64,000 nucleotides of DNA from Sarcophilus harrisii. Taxonomy: Eukaryota; Chordata; Mammalia; Dasyuromorphia; Dasyuridae. The stretch lies in assembly GCF_902635505.1 (NCBI RefSeq), contig NC_045426.1, forward strand, positions 306,664,874-306,728,873. Direction: 5' to 3'. Both the position numbers and the translations under genes were made by a program. Shown in pieces: positions 33,401-45,068 of the stretch. The notes beneath the pieces are model-generated. The model was given only the letters and a program-made list of their open reading frames with translations, did not search any database and was not told the origin of the DNA. How positions within the stretch are numbered: the stretch's first letter is position 1; every line of letters starts with the position of its first letter.

Positions 33401-33914
33401 TTTTGATATAATTAAGTTATAATTAAGTGAGCATCCTATTTTGTAGTTTGAGTTGAGAGGCTTTGAAAAGCTTTGGCTTCTCATTCAGTACCACAAAACA
33501 ACTCCCTTTCCCCCAAACAAAAAGTACCTACTACTAGAAAGTTATTACTGATTTGTACTTCGGGGTCTTTAATGTTTGGGGAAAATAGCTTAGAAAATGC
33601 AAATATTATTGGAAGATATAAAGTCATTATTCTTTGGCAATAGCTTGGTTGACTCACAAATGAGAGTAAAACCCCATAGGGTTTGGGGAATGGAACATGA
33701 ACAAAATTCTAGAGAGAGTGAGAAGAGATAGAAATAAGGAGGTAAGAAGATGCCAAAGGGAATCTTCATAGAAATTACTGAGCAAGTAATTTTTTATATA
33801 TGAAAATATACAGATATATATTCAATATGGAACATTGGAATATGGCTATGAAGAGCAATGAATATGAAGAATTCAGAAAAATGTAGGAATGGATACACAT
33901 ATGAATAGGTAATA

Positions 33915-34035
33915 GTAATAAAAATCCATTAAATTGTAAGCTCTTTGAGGATAGAGACCATCTTTTACCTCTTTTTGTATCCCACAGTGCCTGTTACATT
34001 GTAAGCACTTAATAAATGTTTACTGATTTATGTAT
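33915..34035 (+). repeat. L2 3' end
   Basis: 'aaattgtaagctctttgagg', 'ctttttgtatcccacagtgc' and 'gcacttaataaatgtttact'. Relatively well preserved. Confidence 0.8.
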
Positions 34036-34039
34036 TGAT

Positions 34040-34270
34040 GTGGTAATAATAATAGCTAATTTGTATAGTGCTTTAGGATAGGATACGTCTTTATGTTTAT
34101 TATCTCACTTGAGCTTCATAATAAACTTAGTAGATATTATAGGTATTATTATCTCAATTTTGCAGTTAAAGAAAATGACAGAGAAATTAAGTGATTTTCC
34201 CATTGTCATATATCTAGTAGGTACCAGAGCAGAATTTGAACTTAAAATTCACTAGATATACCACTTTTCT
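34040..34270 (-). repeat. THER1/MIR-type SINE, reversed
   Basis: 'taataatagctaatttgtat', 'ttattatctcaattttgcag', 'aattaagtgattttcccatt' and 'gagcagaatttgaacttaa'. Full length. Confidence 0.8.
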
Positions 34271-34279
34271 TTTGATGAA

Positions 34280-34745
34280 AAATGCCAAAAAGAGAACCAA
34301 GTGAACAGTACAAAAAAAGACAATAGTAACACAAATGAAAATTAATTAAAAACAAAACCGAATTTAATTGAATGCAATACTCAGCATTGCTTCTGAAGGA
34401 GGAATGCACTTGTGCTGTTTCTTGAGAGATAGTAGACTACAGGTACAGATATATTCTTTCAATTAGAGTCACGGTATCAATTTGTTTACTTAATTGTTGA
34501 TATTTATTTAAAAAAAGTTTATTGATATTAAAAATCAAATGCATCAATAAAAAGACAGTTTTCATCATTGATCTATTATAGCTGGCTCTTTCTCTAAGAT
34601 GGGTTGTATCAACCTTCATATGTATAATCAATGTCATAAGATATCTTCTTGCCTTCTCAAGAGATGGGGGGGGGAATGAAAGGGAAAGAGAGAATTCAGA
34701 ATTCTAAATTCTAAAAAAAAATCAATGTTACCATTTTTAAAATAT
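34280..34745 (+). mobile_element. Marsupial L1 3' end, diverged
   Basis: 'gagaaccaagtgaacagtac', 'caatagtaacacaaatgaaa', 'aattgaatgcaatactcagc' and, after an AT-rich interruption (about 34490-34640), the G-rich segment 'gatgggggggggaatgaaag' with an A-rich tail. Confidence 0.6.
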
Positions 34746-34749
34746 AATT

Positions 34750-34872
34750 GGAAGGCAGCTAAGTGGCATTAACCCTGAAGTCAGGAGGCCTTGAGTTCAA
34801 ATTTGACCTCAGATACTTACTACCTATGGGACTCTGGGCAAATCACTTATTGTCTTCCCCCTAATTAATCAA
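34750..34872 (+). repeat. tRNA-derived WALLSI/WSINE-type SINE
   Basis: 'ggaaggcagctaagtggcat', 'gaagtcaggaggccttgagt' and 'tttgacctcagatacttact'. It sits at the end of the L1 tail, a common landing site. Confidence 0.85.
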
Positions 34873-34929
34873 TGTGATTAGGAAATATTTAATGAAATAA
34901 AATATATTTTAAAATGAATAAATCACTAC

Positions 34930-35350
34930 AAAAAATTTTAAAAGACAGCTTGTCCTAAACCATCTTGCCTCCCCAAGGGTAGTGGATTGGATCTTCAGCT
35001 AGACAGAGACAATTGTAAAGTATAAAAGTCTGAGGAGGAGGGACATTTAAATGAAGAAGGAACAATTACCCAGCTCAAGTACCCATCCCAGAAGGCCTTT
35101 AGAAAGATGAGCAACAGCTGAACTGATCTTGCTTGCTGGACTGAGACAAAGACCGTACTTAGAACTACTTTCACATTGTTCATTTCATATGTACAGTAAC
35201 TAGCAATTCTAGATCTTATTAATATGTAGCTCTGGCTATGTGACTGCTAATTAAAGTGTAGACTGAGAGAAAATAGGCAGAAAATTTTTTTCTAGAATCT
35301 CCCAAATGCTGAGAAATTAAAGTAAACTCAGACTTCTTAATTTGTTCTTC
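34930..35350. other. Unassigned sequence
   Basis: Nothing recognised before the candidate exon. Confidence 0.4.
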
Positions 35351-35353
35351 CAG

Positions 35354-35446
35354 GTTTTTGCCTTTCCCAGGGATGATGAAAACATATTCACCAAAGTTTA
35401 AACAGATGCATTTTGCCTCCTGGGTTTTGTTTTACTTCCCTTGGTG
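35354..35446 (+). other. Candidate first coding exon with signal-like peptide (speculative)
   Basis: A pyrimidine-rich stretch ending 'tttgttcttccag' could be an acceptor; a second possible acceptor ends at 35370 ('cctttcccag'). ATG ATG starts at 35373 and reads 24 codons, including the hydrophobic run MHFASWVLFYFPWW after a basic start (KTYSPKFKQ), as in a signal peptide or membrane anchor. The exon would end at 35446 before 'gtaagtat', a strong donor, leaving phase 2. Without splicing the frame stops at once. I do not recognise the protein. Chance is a real alternative, since no second exon was found. Confidence 0.25.
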
Positions 35447-35750
35447 GTAAGTATGGAAATTACTAAGAGTTCTAATATAAAGTTGGAAGACTAGGGGAAG
35501 TAGATAATCCCCTCCCCCATGTAAATCTTCCTCCCCATCCAAGGCCTAGCTCTCTCCTAGGAAATCATTTGGGGAAGAACTGATGAACACGTAGCGGGAG
35601 GAGATTCAGGCTAGGTGAAAAAAAGAGATCAGAATAGGTGGTACCACAGATAGGGTGGGCCCCACACTTTGGTGAAATAGGCAGTCACCCACACAGTAGG
35701 AGAATGGAAACATTATATTCTTTCAATCACTCCCCTCCCATCTCCTAAAT

Positions 35751-35947
35751 CAGCGGTTCTCAAAGTATGATTTAGAGAATCCTGGGGATCTCTGAAACCC
35801 TTTTAGAGGGTTCAATTCAAAAATAGTTTTTATTTCCAATATGGTAAATGTCTATAAATATAATCCAGATAAACAAAAACTCTTTGGAGAGATCCTCAAT
35901 AATTTTAATAGGATAAAGATACTAAAAACAAAGTTTGAGAACCACCG
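35751..35947. mobile_element. Non-autonomous hAT element with perfect TSD (sister of 4762-4957)
   Basis: A 197-bp element with ends 'cagcggttctcaaagt' and 'gtttgagaaccaccg', flanked by an exact 8-bp duplication 'tcctaaat' (35743-35750 and 35948-35955). Internal sequence 'ctctgaaaccctttt' and 'cctcaataattttaatagg' is shared with the 4.8-kb copy. Confidence 0.92.
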
Positions 35948-35959
35948 TCCTAAATGCTT

Positions 35960-36635
35960 ATTGACCGACTAACAAGTCCAGGCTCATACCAGGCAATCGA
36001 AGGAGATATTTTTAAACAAGAGAATTTTCTGTTTTCCACCTTTGTAAGGCTAAGCCTCGGCATTGGTGACTAGACCCCAGCCATATTTTTATACTTCTAA
36101 CCCATTGGGATGAGTCCCTAAATCCTCTCACTGTTCACCCACATGCAGAGCTGACTATCCAGCTGAAAATGCCCCATTTGAGCCAAGTCTCATTTGCCAT
36201 TGATGTTGGCCAATAAGTAACATTCAGCACCTGCATTTTTCTTTTTTCCCCTATTCTTCTAAATTTAATGTTCTTTGGCTTAGAATCCGAGATCCTCTCC
36301 TGTCCAAAGAACCCAGAATAATTAGTAGGGAGAGTTAGCCTTCTGTCAGCTGCTGGTCCCACTCATAGCAGATGTTGGTGTGCCTTAAACAAAGCCAATT
36401 TTCTAGCAGGGAGCATTCCCAATATGCCCAGAATCTTTCCTTACTGGTCCCACCTGGAAGGGACAGCTCAGGACTTATATCCCTCAGCAAGCTTTCTGCT
36501 AGATAAGTTCCTAAAGGGCAAGAACCATGCCCCGTTCTTCTTTGCATCCCAAATGATGTCTTCCTTTCCTGACCAACCATAGCAATTATTATCTGAAACA
36601 GTCATTTCACCACTTAATTATAGTAAATTTAGCAC
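35960..36635. other. Unassigned sequence
   Basis: No repeat recognised. Short open frames without recognisable product. Confidence 0.4.
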
Positions 36636-36639
36636 TTGA

Positions 36640-36780
36640 TTATATAGTATTTGTTTGATATGTCTTGATCAAACTGTAACTGTAAACTCTTTCAGGGCAA
36701 GTCCTACATGTGTCTTCCATACACCCACCTAGTAGTTAGCACAGTGCTAAGCACACATAGTAGGCTTTCAGTGAGAATTC
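36640..36780 (+). repeat. L2 3' end
   Basis: 'actgtaaactctttcagggc', 'agcacagtgctaagcacac' and 'atagtaggctttcagtgaga'. Confidence 0.65.
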
Positions 36781-37785
36781 ATGGGAACCCCCAAAAAAAT
36801 AGAGATACAAAAACATAGTCTTTGAATGTAAGTTTCATGCACATAGATCTTCACACAAAAAAAGTCACTCCAAGTTCTTGCCCACAGACAAATTCTCATG
36901 AAATGATACCCAATAGCATGGCTTTTACAGATATAATCAAGAAAGGTTTTTAAGACAATTGCATTTTCACTACTATTTCCCACTTGATGATATTCCTTTG
37001 GGACTTCTCTGCACCATGTCACAGGAAGATCATCCTTGAGGAAATATCATCTTATAAGAGTCAATCAGCTTGTGACAAATGAAAAATCCTGAGAGGCAGA
37101 GTTTATGGGTAATTAACAACCAGCTTATTAATTAGGTTAACCAGCAATCAATAAATTGATGGTCAGTGGTTTCAGTAACCAAAGACATAGAGAGCCTGAA
37201 TGCTTTAAATAATACTTGAAAGGGAATTCTCTTAACAACTGAAAGTCAAACCTATTTGGTGGACATTTAATGAGGAGTTGGGCAAGAAGTCTTCAATTCC
37301 ATCAGGCTTAATCATGAGACACAGCTACCTCCAACAATCAGAATTTTATTTCCATTCAGACCACTCTGATTGGTTTTCTCCTTGAACTGGGTCACCCTAA
37401 ACTCTATGAAGGCTCTTTTCCTTGAGGTAAACACTAGTTCAGATGAGTAAGGTCTCTTATTTGAGTGGGATCCCACCCAAGATTGAAGACTACGTTCTTT
37501 GAGGGCTAAGACAGTCTCATCTATTGGTGACTTTTATAGGGATTGAGCCTGAAATAAAGAGAAAAAGCCTGGATCCTAATTTAATGATTGGTTATTAATA
37601 TAATAGTAAAAAGCGTTGGTAATCACACCTCTGCTCCTTTGACTGGATAATGAAGCCATGAACACCAAAACTTCCATTTAAGGAGAGGGCTCAGTATAGA
37701 TAACTTATCTCCCACTAGCTATACTCATTTGAAACTTTCTTCCCAGGTACCATCTCCCATCTTCCTCCTGACTCTCCACCCTCAA
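36781..37785. other. Unassigned AT-rich sequence
   Basis: About 1 kb without named repeats. 37080-37190 is rich in TTAATTA words and could be regulatory. Confidence 0.4.
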
Positions 37786-37789
37786 CCCC

Positions 37790-37930
37790 ATTTTTTAGCT
37801 TCCTTCTGAGAATTGTCTTCCACTACCAGAATGTAAGCTCCTGGAGGGTAAGGATTGTCTTACTTTTTTAATATTTGTATCCCTAAGACCTAGCCCAGTG
37901 TCTGGCATATAGAAGGCTCTTAATATTGAC
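37790..37930 (+). repeat. L2 3' end
   Basis: 'agaatgtaagctcctggagg', 'atatttgtatccctaagacc' and 'cagtgtctggcatatagaag'. Confidence 0.8.
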
Positions 37931-38685
37931 CAAAAGCATAAATAGCACATGAATTCTTGATATTTTTCATGTAAGTTAGATGTAATAAAGTCAAAGGTCA
38001 ATCCAGTCTATAGGCCTACCATGGTAAACATTTTAATAGAGTCCTGAGCTGGGCTTCGATTCAGAAGGATGTCATGTCAGCATAGCAATGAGGTCTGGGA
38101 ATGAGAACCAGTTGTCTGGTTCACTGATTTACACTGACAAGAATAAGTTCCCAAGTCACTTATAGCCGTCTTCGTAGACTCATTCTAGAACACATCGAGA
38201 GCCCAGTCAGAGTTAGAAACTCTATTAGAGTTAGAAAGCTTTATTAGAAAAAATTGTCTTGTTAGCAAAAAGGCTTGAATTTTCATCACTGATGGTGCAG
38301 GGTCGGAAGTGGGCTAAGAACAGCTGGACACAACAGGTGGTGGGTTGTAGTTAATTGGAACCTCTTCAGGGGCTTGAGTCTATTAATTCCTGGAGGGATA
38401 CTAATTAACAGCTGAAACAACCTGTTTGCATAAAATTCAAATCTGCTTCTACCTTCCTCAGTCCAAGCCTTCTAAGTTTCAAGATTTGAACAATCATGGT
38501 GTTAGAGCTCTAAGAATTGCCTAGAGATAATAGAAAGAAAGAAAAAAAAAAAAAACAACGGAGGTCCATAAAACTGAAGTCCTGAGAAGGTTCGTGGAGA
38601 GGGTCAGTTCCATAAGGAAGGCCTGGAACTATAGCTAGAATGATAGAGTAGATCACATTCTACAGAGAAGATTCCCATTCTCATT
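37931..38685. other. Unassigned sequence
   Basis: Nothing recognised except a run of A at 38542-38555. Confidence 0.4.
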
Positions 38686-38689
38686 CTTG

Positions 38690-39430
38690 TGAGATATGTT
38701 ATGAATTATGACCCTTCTCCTATGAGATCAGAATGACACAACATCAGTTCATAAGCTGCTTTTGTGTTCCTAAAGCCAAATTTAAGTCCTCCCATGATAA
38801 TGAAGAAGATAGAAGCTTTACATCTTCTACAAACTGACCAAGCCTACAATTCCGACATCCCTGCTACTCATGACCTAGGGGTTATTTGAACCAAAAAAGT
38901 ATCGTACAAACATGAATGATCCAGGGGAATAATGGTACTGGACACAAATACCTAAAAGAGCAAAGATCCATTCCCAGCTTGATTAATTCTCTTAAAGGCA
39001 GAACCTTAAAGACCCTACTTGGTTTATTTTACTGTAAATCAAACTTACCCCATTTTCTTGAATCTCCATATTTTCCAGAAATACTAGACCCTGCACTAAG
39101 CTGAGAAATGGCCTGTATAGCTGAGACCCTTGCAGATAAGCACACCATCCTATCTTTATGGTCCAGCAGTTCCCAAGAGTAAAGAATGTCCCTTTTATCA
39201 CTGCGTTGCTCCTCTCCTTTGGGAGAGGTTTTGTCCTTTTCCTATCTTTCCTCTTCTCCTAACACATCCCTTTAGGAGGAGATTTCTGGTTTTTCCTCCT
39301 TCTTTTGTTCTACTGTCATAAATATGCAAACTTCTATATGAATTATGAACTCTTTACTCTGACTTTGGATTCTATTTGCATATTCATTTCTGCTATAATA
39401 AACCTAGTTTTCACATAAATTTTGTGAAGT
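38690..39430 (+). mobile_element. Possible LTR fossil
   Basis: The 3' part has LTR-like architecture: a CT-rich stretch at 39200-39300, repeated 'atatgcaaacttc / atttgcatattcat' words, and 'ctataataaacctagttttc' (39394) as a polyadenylation-type signal, then a G/T-rich end. The start is a guess. No paired LTR or internal retroviral sequence is recognised. Confidence 0.35.
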
Positions 39431-39499
39431 TGTCATTGCCTGTTGACATATGCCCCTTGCTGAGGTACATTGTTATACACTTAACAAATGTTCACTTTT

Positions 39500-39620
39500 A
39501 ATTAATATTTTTTTCAATTAACAAGCATTTATTTGTTTTCCTCCCACTGGAAAAAAGAAAAATATCCTTGCAATAAAGATGCAGTCAAGCAAAATAAATT
39601 CCTATTTCTGATAATGAAGA
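39500..39620 (-). mobile_element. Marsupial L1 3' end scrap, reversed
   Basis: 'caattaacaagcatttattt' and 'gcagtcaagcaaaataaatt' match the reversed L1 3' end also seen at 42960. Confidence 0.7.
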
Positions 39621-39704
39621 ATGCGAACCATCTCCTGATTCATAGAAAGATAACAGCTTAATAAATAAGTAATGATTGGCTATTGATTCAGCTTCTAAAG
39701 GAGG

Positions 39705-39885
39705 TCCTTTGATACAGTAAGTACAAAGACTCATGAACTTGGAATTTTGGCAACTGAGTTTTAATTTCAGCTCTTCTATTTGTGTGACATTAGACAATTT
39801 TTCTTTGTCTTAGTTTGTTCATCTGTAATATAATAGGTGATCTCTAGGTGCCTTCCAGTTCTATATCCACTATCCTGTAATTCAT
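39705..39885 (+). repeat. THER1/MIR-type SINE
   Basis: 'tttcagctcttctatttgtg', 'ttgttcatctgtaatataat' and the marsupial 3' end 'gtgccttccagttctatat'. Confidence 0.75.
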
Positions 39886-40574
39886 CACAAAAATTATACT
39901 TCCTGGATCTAGGACTCAGTAGCCCTGTTGCTCATTAAAAACAGACCTATGACTTCAGATTCTTTTGTTTCTAGTTTCTTTTTCTCTAATCTGGGATACC
40001 CCATACACAATGTGACTTGTTGACTGGCCAAAAGTCCAGTAATTTTCACTTAGAAGAATTTGGAATCCCATGATTTAAAAACTTCTTTTTGGGATGGGAA
40101 CCAGTGAACATAGAAACATACAGAATATAGAGAAATGTCTCATATGTATATATATGAAGGGTGGGTTAGAGAGATCACTACCAAAGAACTCTTTCTCCTC
40201 TTACAAATTTCCTTTTCATATGGTGTGCACACATGACTACCGAGACAGGGTATGAAAGTATCTTGTCAGGGCAGAACATTGAACTGACTCTAAGTTCTCT
40301 AATTAGAGGTAAATGTAAAGTCTTACACTTGGATGCAAAAAGTGAATTTCACAAGCACAAAATGAGGGAGATAGGGTTAGACAGCAAATGTTCTGAGAAA
40401 TATCTAGAGATTTTAGGGGACAACAAGTTCAGTCTTGAATCAGTAATGTGATGTTGCTTCCCCCAACAAAACCTAATGCAAACTTGGGCTGCATTAAGAG
40501 GAATAAAGACATTAATCCCATTATACTCTGCCTTCATCAGACCTCATTTGGAATATTATATTCAGGGTCTTCTA

Positions 40575-40822
40575 AGTAGTACAGTGGATAGAGGACCAGG
40601 TCTGAAGTTGGAAAGACTAATCATTATGAGTAGTTCAAATCTGGCCTGAGACACTTACTTAGCTGCATGATCATGGGCGTCATTTAACTCTATTTGCTTC
40701 CATTTTCTCACTTGTAAAAGAGCTGCAGAAGAAAATAACAAACCACTCAGTATCTTTGCCAAGAAAACCCCAAATGGAATCTCAGAAAGTCAGACACAGC
40801 CAAACCAGACAAACAACAAAAT
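40575..40822 (+). repeat. MAR1 CORE-SINE nested in L3
   Basis: 'aagtagtacagtggatagag', 'acttagctgcatgatcatg', 'accactcagtatctttgcc', 'accccaaatggaatctcag' and tail 'aaagtcagacacagccaaa'. Confidence 0.9.
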
Positions 40823-40839
40823 TAAGTCTGAGCACCATA

Positions 40840-41082
40840 TTACATGAGAATGCAAGTTCTTTAAATGTAAGCTCCCTCAGGAAAGATTTTTTTTAAATAT
40901 CTTTATTTTTTAGCATATGCCTAACAAAATCACTTAATAAGTGCTTTAGCTATCTAATGCTTTGAGTAGTATCTAGCACATAGTTAGCACATAATAAATA
41001 CTTATTCATTCATTTAGTCATTCAATCAACAAGCATTTTTTTAAGCAGTTACTATTTGCCAGCACTATACTGAGTGTAGTTT
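40840..41082. repeat. Two L2 3' ends, tail to tail, nested in L3
   Basis: 40840-40990 is a forward L2 end ('aaatgtaagctccctcagga', 'tagcacatagttagcacata', 'ataaatacttattcattc'). 41000-41082 is a reversed one ('caatcaacaagcattttttt', 'actatttgccagcactatac'). The two form a loose fold-back. Confidence 0.65.
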
Positions 41083-41599
41083 AAGAAAGATTTTGAAAAG
41101 CTGGAGGGTGTCCAGAGAAAAGCAGTCAGGATATTGAAGGGCTCTGAGTACCCATCATGTGAAAACTGATTAAAGGAATTGGGTATGTTTAACCAAGAAA
41201 AGATTCAAAAAGATATGATAACTGTCTTCAAATATTTAAAGGGCTGTCATGTAAAGTAAGAATTAAATATGATATGTTTGGTCCCAGAGGGTTAAGGAAG
41301 TTGCAAAGAGAAAAAATTTAAGCTTGATGTCAGGAAGAAAAAACTTCTGAACAATTAGACCTATCCATGGAAGAGGGTGTTTCAGGAGGTGTTAGGGTAC
41401 CCCTCTTTTTAGAGCTTTTCATGCAGAGCCTGGATGAGAAGAGAGATTCTTAATGTGGATTAGTTGAACAAGATGGATGCTCAAGTCCCTTCTAATTCAC
41501 AGAATCTGTGGTTCTGGGATATTTTGATTTGATTCAGCAAAAGTTTGTCAACTACTCATTTTGTGCAATGTACTGAGCAAGGGGTTACAAAGATTTTTT

Positions 41600-41742
41600 A
41601 ATTTTATATTTACATATACATATATAAATAGATAGAGATATTTATATATGTTTATACATATATGTATATTTGTATGTATTTGCATATATAAGTTTATGTA
41701 TATCTATATGTGTAGTATATCTATGTGTATATATGTGTGTAC
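41600..41742. repeat. TATA/TATG-rich simple repeat
   Basis: Degenerate (TATATG)n-like run of about 140 bases. Confidence 0.9.
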
Positions 41743-41841
41743 GGTCTTAGGCTTGCCAATAAAGTAAAATCATACTGAATGTCAGGAATTATGGAAGAAA
41801 AAACTCTATGCCATTCCAGTTCCCCCAACAGTGGCTTCAGG

Positions 41842-42030
41842 AGCAGATTGTAGTAGAAAGAGCACAAGATGTGGAGTCAGGACACCCTGGTGCAGATGCA
41901 GCCTCTGATAGCTTATGAATTGATTAAGTCACAACTTCATTGGCTCCATTTGTAAAACTAGAACATTAATACCTGTAAACATACTTTTAAGGGGGATAAA
42001 ATGAAGCACTATAAAAATGTGAACTCTTGC
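41842..42030 (+). repeat. THER1-type SINE
   Basis: 'gtagtagaaagagcacaaga', 'tgtggagtcaggacaccct', 'ggctccatttgtaaaactag' and 'gggataaaatgaagcacta'. Confidence 0.75.
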
Positions 42031-42955
42031 ACTCTTTCATTAGGCATTTATCTCTTGGAGTCTATCAGATGCCAGGCCAGTGAAGCTCAAAAAAAGCCTG
42101 TTTATTCACCAGAATCAGGCCAGATTCAGAGGCTAATCACTCTTGAACTTGCTGTAAGAGAATCAGAAAGCAAGAGGCTCCCAGAATTCAGCCACTCCTC
42201 AGCCTGGAGCTTCTAACTGACCCAAGGAGAGGGAAGGAACTTGCTAAGTACACAATGAATGGCCAGGCTATTCTGCCCTGGGAAAAGGAAGCAGCAATAG
42301 TAGCTCAGGGTTCTCTTATAGAGCCTTTAAGGGTCCTTTAGCTGTCACATTAACTGTATTTATCATTGCATCACTTTTTATTCTTTCAAAATAGATGTCT
42401 TCTTCTCTAAGAAGGAAAATTCTGAAATCACCCTGGGAAACTGCTATCTTCTGTAGTGAGAAATCACTATGTCTCAGTGCCTCTAGCCACTTGATTATGC
42501 TTCAGACTCATTTTTCCATCTTGACATTCCATATTCTTTTCCCCTTTTCCCATTCTCTTCCTTCTCTACGTACAATTAAATCAAAGCTACCATAGTTTCC
42601 AGAGGGGAATATGAATCAGTCACATATAGATCAAATTTGTCATCCCTGTAACTCCTCAAAACTTCCTTCTTAGCCACCCTTCCCACAGTTGTCTCTAATC
42701 AGAATAAAGCTGGTGGGAAAGGAGGGGGGGGTTGCAGTTATATATCCAGCACAAGGCCTGGCACAGGCTTAATAAATGCTTTTCATCCATTCATTTTGAG
42801 AAGACTGGGACCTGATTTCTGCCTACCTGCAATTCATTCCGGTCTCAAAAGCAAAGTTCAAATAGGACCACGGTTGAACAAGACAACAAGCTGGTTAATA
42901 AAGGTAAAGAGCAAGGCAAGAGATGCATTTGCCCAAGTCCAACAAAAGGAACTGA
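42031..42955. other. Unassigned, with an L2 tail at 42725-42815
   Basis: 42725-42815 shows 'caaggcctggcacaggctta' and 'ataaatgcttttcatccat' (L2 end, plus). The rest is not recognised. Confidence 0.45.
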
Positions 42956-42959
42956 GGGA

Positions 42960-43232
42960 AGGAATCTTTTTTTTAATATTTTATTTTATTTTTTAGTTAA
43001 CAAGCATTAATCTTTTCCCTCTCCCACCTACCTCTCAATTTAAAAAGAAAAATAGAAAACCTTTATAACAAACACGCACAGTCAAACAAAATAAATTCCC
43101 ATATTATCCATTTCCAAAACATGTCTCATTCCACATCTTGAGTCTATCATCTTTTATCAAGAGTTGAGTAGCATAGATACCATCAGTTAAGAGAAGCATA
43201 TAAGCCAAGTGCTTGTCCAACCCCAAAATCAA
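42960..43232 (-). mobile_element. Marsupial L1 3' end, reversed
   Basis: T-rich start, 'gttaacaagcattaatcttt', 'acacgcacagtcaaacaaaa', 'catgtctcattccacatctt' and 'gagtctatcatcttttatca'. 5'-truncated. Confidence 0.75.
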
Positions 43233-44215
43233 AGGTGAGAGACAAAAATATATTTACACTTGAACATAGGGATTATTGAACATGAGGATAATTGAACATG
43301 GGGAAGAAGAAATGGGGAAGAGATAAAGAAAGGAGGAAGGCTAACTGAGGGAAAGAGTAGAGGAACCACCCTTCAAAGAATCAAGGGGAAAGATCCCTCT
43401 ACAGAGATCTTAGCAGCTACCCTTCTGTTTTGTTGTGATGATCTAATAAGAAAATATTTATAAAGTATTTAGTAATGTCTGGCTTATAATAGGTGCTTAA
43501 TAAAACTTGTTTCCTTCTCCTTCCCTGCTGCAAGAAGATCATGCTAGGGAAAAAGAAGATTGCTGGTGTTTGAAAAATGGTTGGAGATAGAAAATGTGGC
43601 TACTACTTGATGTAGGGAGATAAAAAGCAAATTAATTGGCATGAGAAAATCACAAAGTATATTCATAAAGTGAATGGAATTGTTAGAAGTTAGAAAACAA
43701 CGGGTCAACCGCTAGCACAGTGCTATGGCTTCCAGTATTCCTCTCTTTGTCTCAGCTTAGTAATGTGGGGCAGATATTCATCCAGTTAGTGATGTCCCCG
43801 CCCCTCCCCATGCTTCCTATTGCTATGGGCCAAGGAAAATACCAGGGCAAGGAACGAATAGTGTGAAGCTGTTATATTTGGTCCAGATTCCAATGGTCTT
43901 GGCTGAGCTTTAAAGAAGAGAGACCTTGGACAACTTGCTGTCAATTCATAAAAGTTGGTCCTTTGATAAACAACTGCATCTGGGAAGACTTTTTTCCCCC
44001 TCAGAACTAAAGAGAACTTCTTTTGATCCTCCTTTGTCCCTAAAAGAAAGAAGCATATGAATAGTTGAGTTTGTTCAATACCTGTGGCTAAAAATCTTAC
44101 TCATATTAAAGAAATTACTAAATGACCTGGAGACCCAGAGCTGGGTATGGAAGGTACTGGACATCCGGGAAGTTGACCCACATGATAAGGAGTAGAGGTG
44201 CTAAATGTTCTATTA
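43233..44215. other. Unassigned, with a THER1 tail at 43440-43510
   Basis: 43440-43510 reads 'ataaagtatttagtaatgtc' and 'ataataggtgcttaataaaa'. The rest, including 43680-44180, is not recognised. Confidence 0.45.
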
Positions 44216-44219
44216 CTCA

Positions 44220-44755
44220 TTAATGCTTAGAAAGCACTTACTAATTTTTTAAAAATTATTCATTCAGCACATAGTGATCACTTATATGCCAGTCATTGTT
44301 CTAGAGGTCACAAAATCCAAATAAATAGTCTTCTCAAAGAGATTTCATTCTATTGGAGGGAAGGGTATGACAACATTTACATACATAATATCTACAAAGT
44401 TCCTATAAAATAAATGCAAGATAACTTAAGGATAACATAAAATTGGGGTGAGATTTCTTGTAGAAAGTGCTGCCTGATTTGGGTTTATTATAAGAGGCAG
44501 AGGTGAAAGACAGTGAATTACAGAGACATGGGGACAGTCAGTTCAAAAGTTCTGGGAAAGAAAATAGAGTTGTGTGTGAAGAATCACAAGAAAATCAGTA
44601 TGGCTGAAACGCACAATATTTTTGTGCAGAGCTAATTCTGGTCACAAAGCACTAAGGAAAAGAGAGGGAGGGAGAAATCAATCAATAAGTATTTATCATG
44701 CATCTACAGGCACTGTGCTAGACACAGAAACAGGGATAGATACAGAGAGAGATAC
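44220..44755 (-). repeat. L2 3' region(s), reversed
   Basis: 44255-44560 has 'ttcagcacatagtgatcact', 'atatgccagtcattgttcta' and 'gagatttcattctattggag'. A second reversed end at 44678-44730 has 'atcaatcaataagtatttat' and 'caggcactgtgctagacaca'. Confidence 0.6.
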
Positions 44756-44773
44756 ACAGAGAAAGAGAGATGT

Positions 44774-44999
44774 ACATTATTTCAAAGTCTTATTCTTCTT
44801 GCACAGCAAAATAACTGTATGGACATGTATAAATATATTGTATTTAAGATATACTTTAACATATTTAACATGTATTAATCTACCTGCCTTCTCAGGGTGG
44901 GAGTGGGGAGAAGAAGGGGAAAAATTGGAACAAAGGTTTTGCAATTGTCAATGCTGAAAAATTACCCATGCATATAGGAAATAAAAAACTATAATAAAA

Positions 45000-45068
<69 letters not shown>

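Larger units (their letters stand above)
40230..41520 (+). mobile_element. L3/CR1-like LINE 3' region, split by younger repeats
   Basis: First part 40230-40570: 'aaagtcttacacttggatgc', 'cttgggctgcattaagagg', 'ctctgccttcatcagacctc' and 'tttggaatattatattcagg'. Second part 41085-41520: 'gctggagggtgtccagagaa', 'tgtcttcaaatatttaaagg', 'gacctatccatggaagagg' and 'tcccttctaattcacagaat'. The order matches the end of the CR1/L3 ORF and the 3' UTR. It is decayed. Three younger pieces lie between the parts. Confidence 0.85.

Noticed and set aside
41600-41742. TATA-rich run as a promoter
   Set aside because: It is a degenerate TATATG simple repeat without other promoter features.
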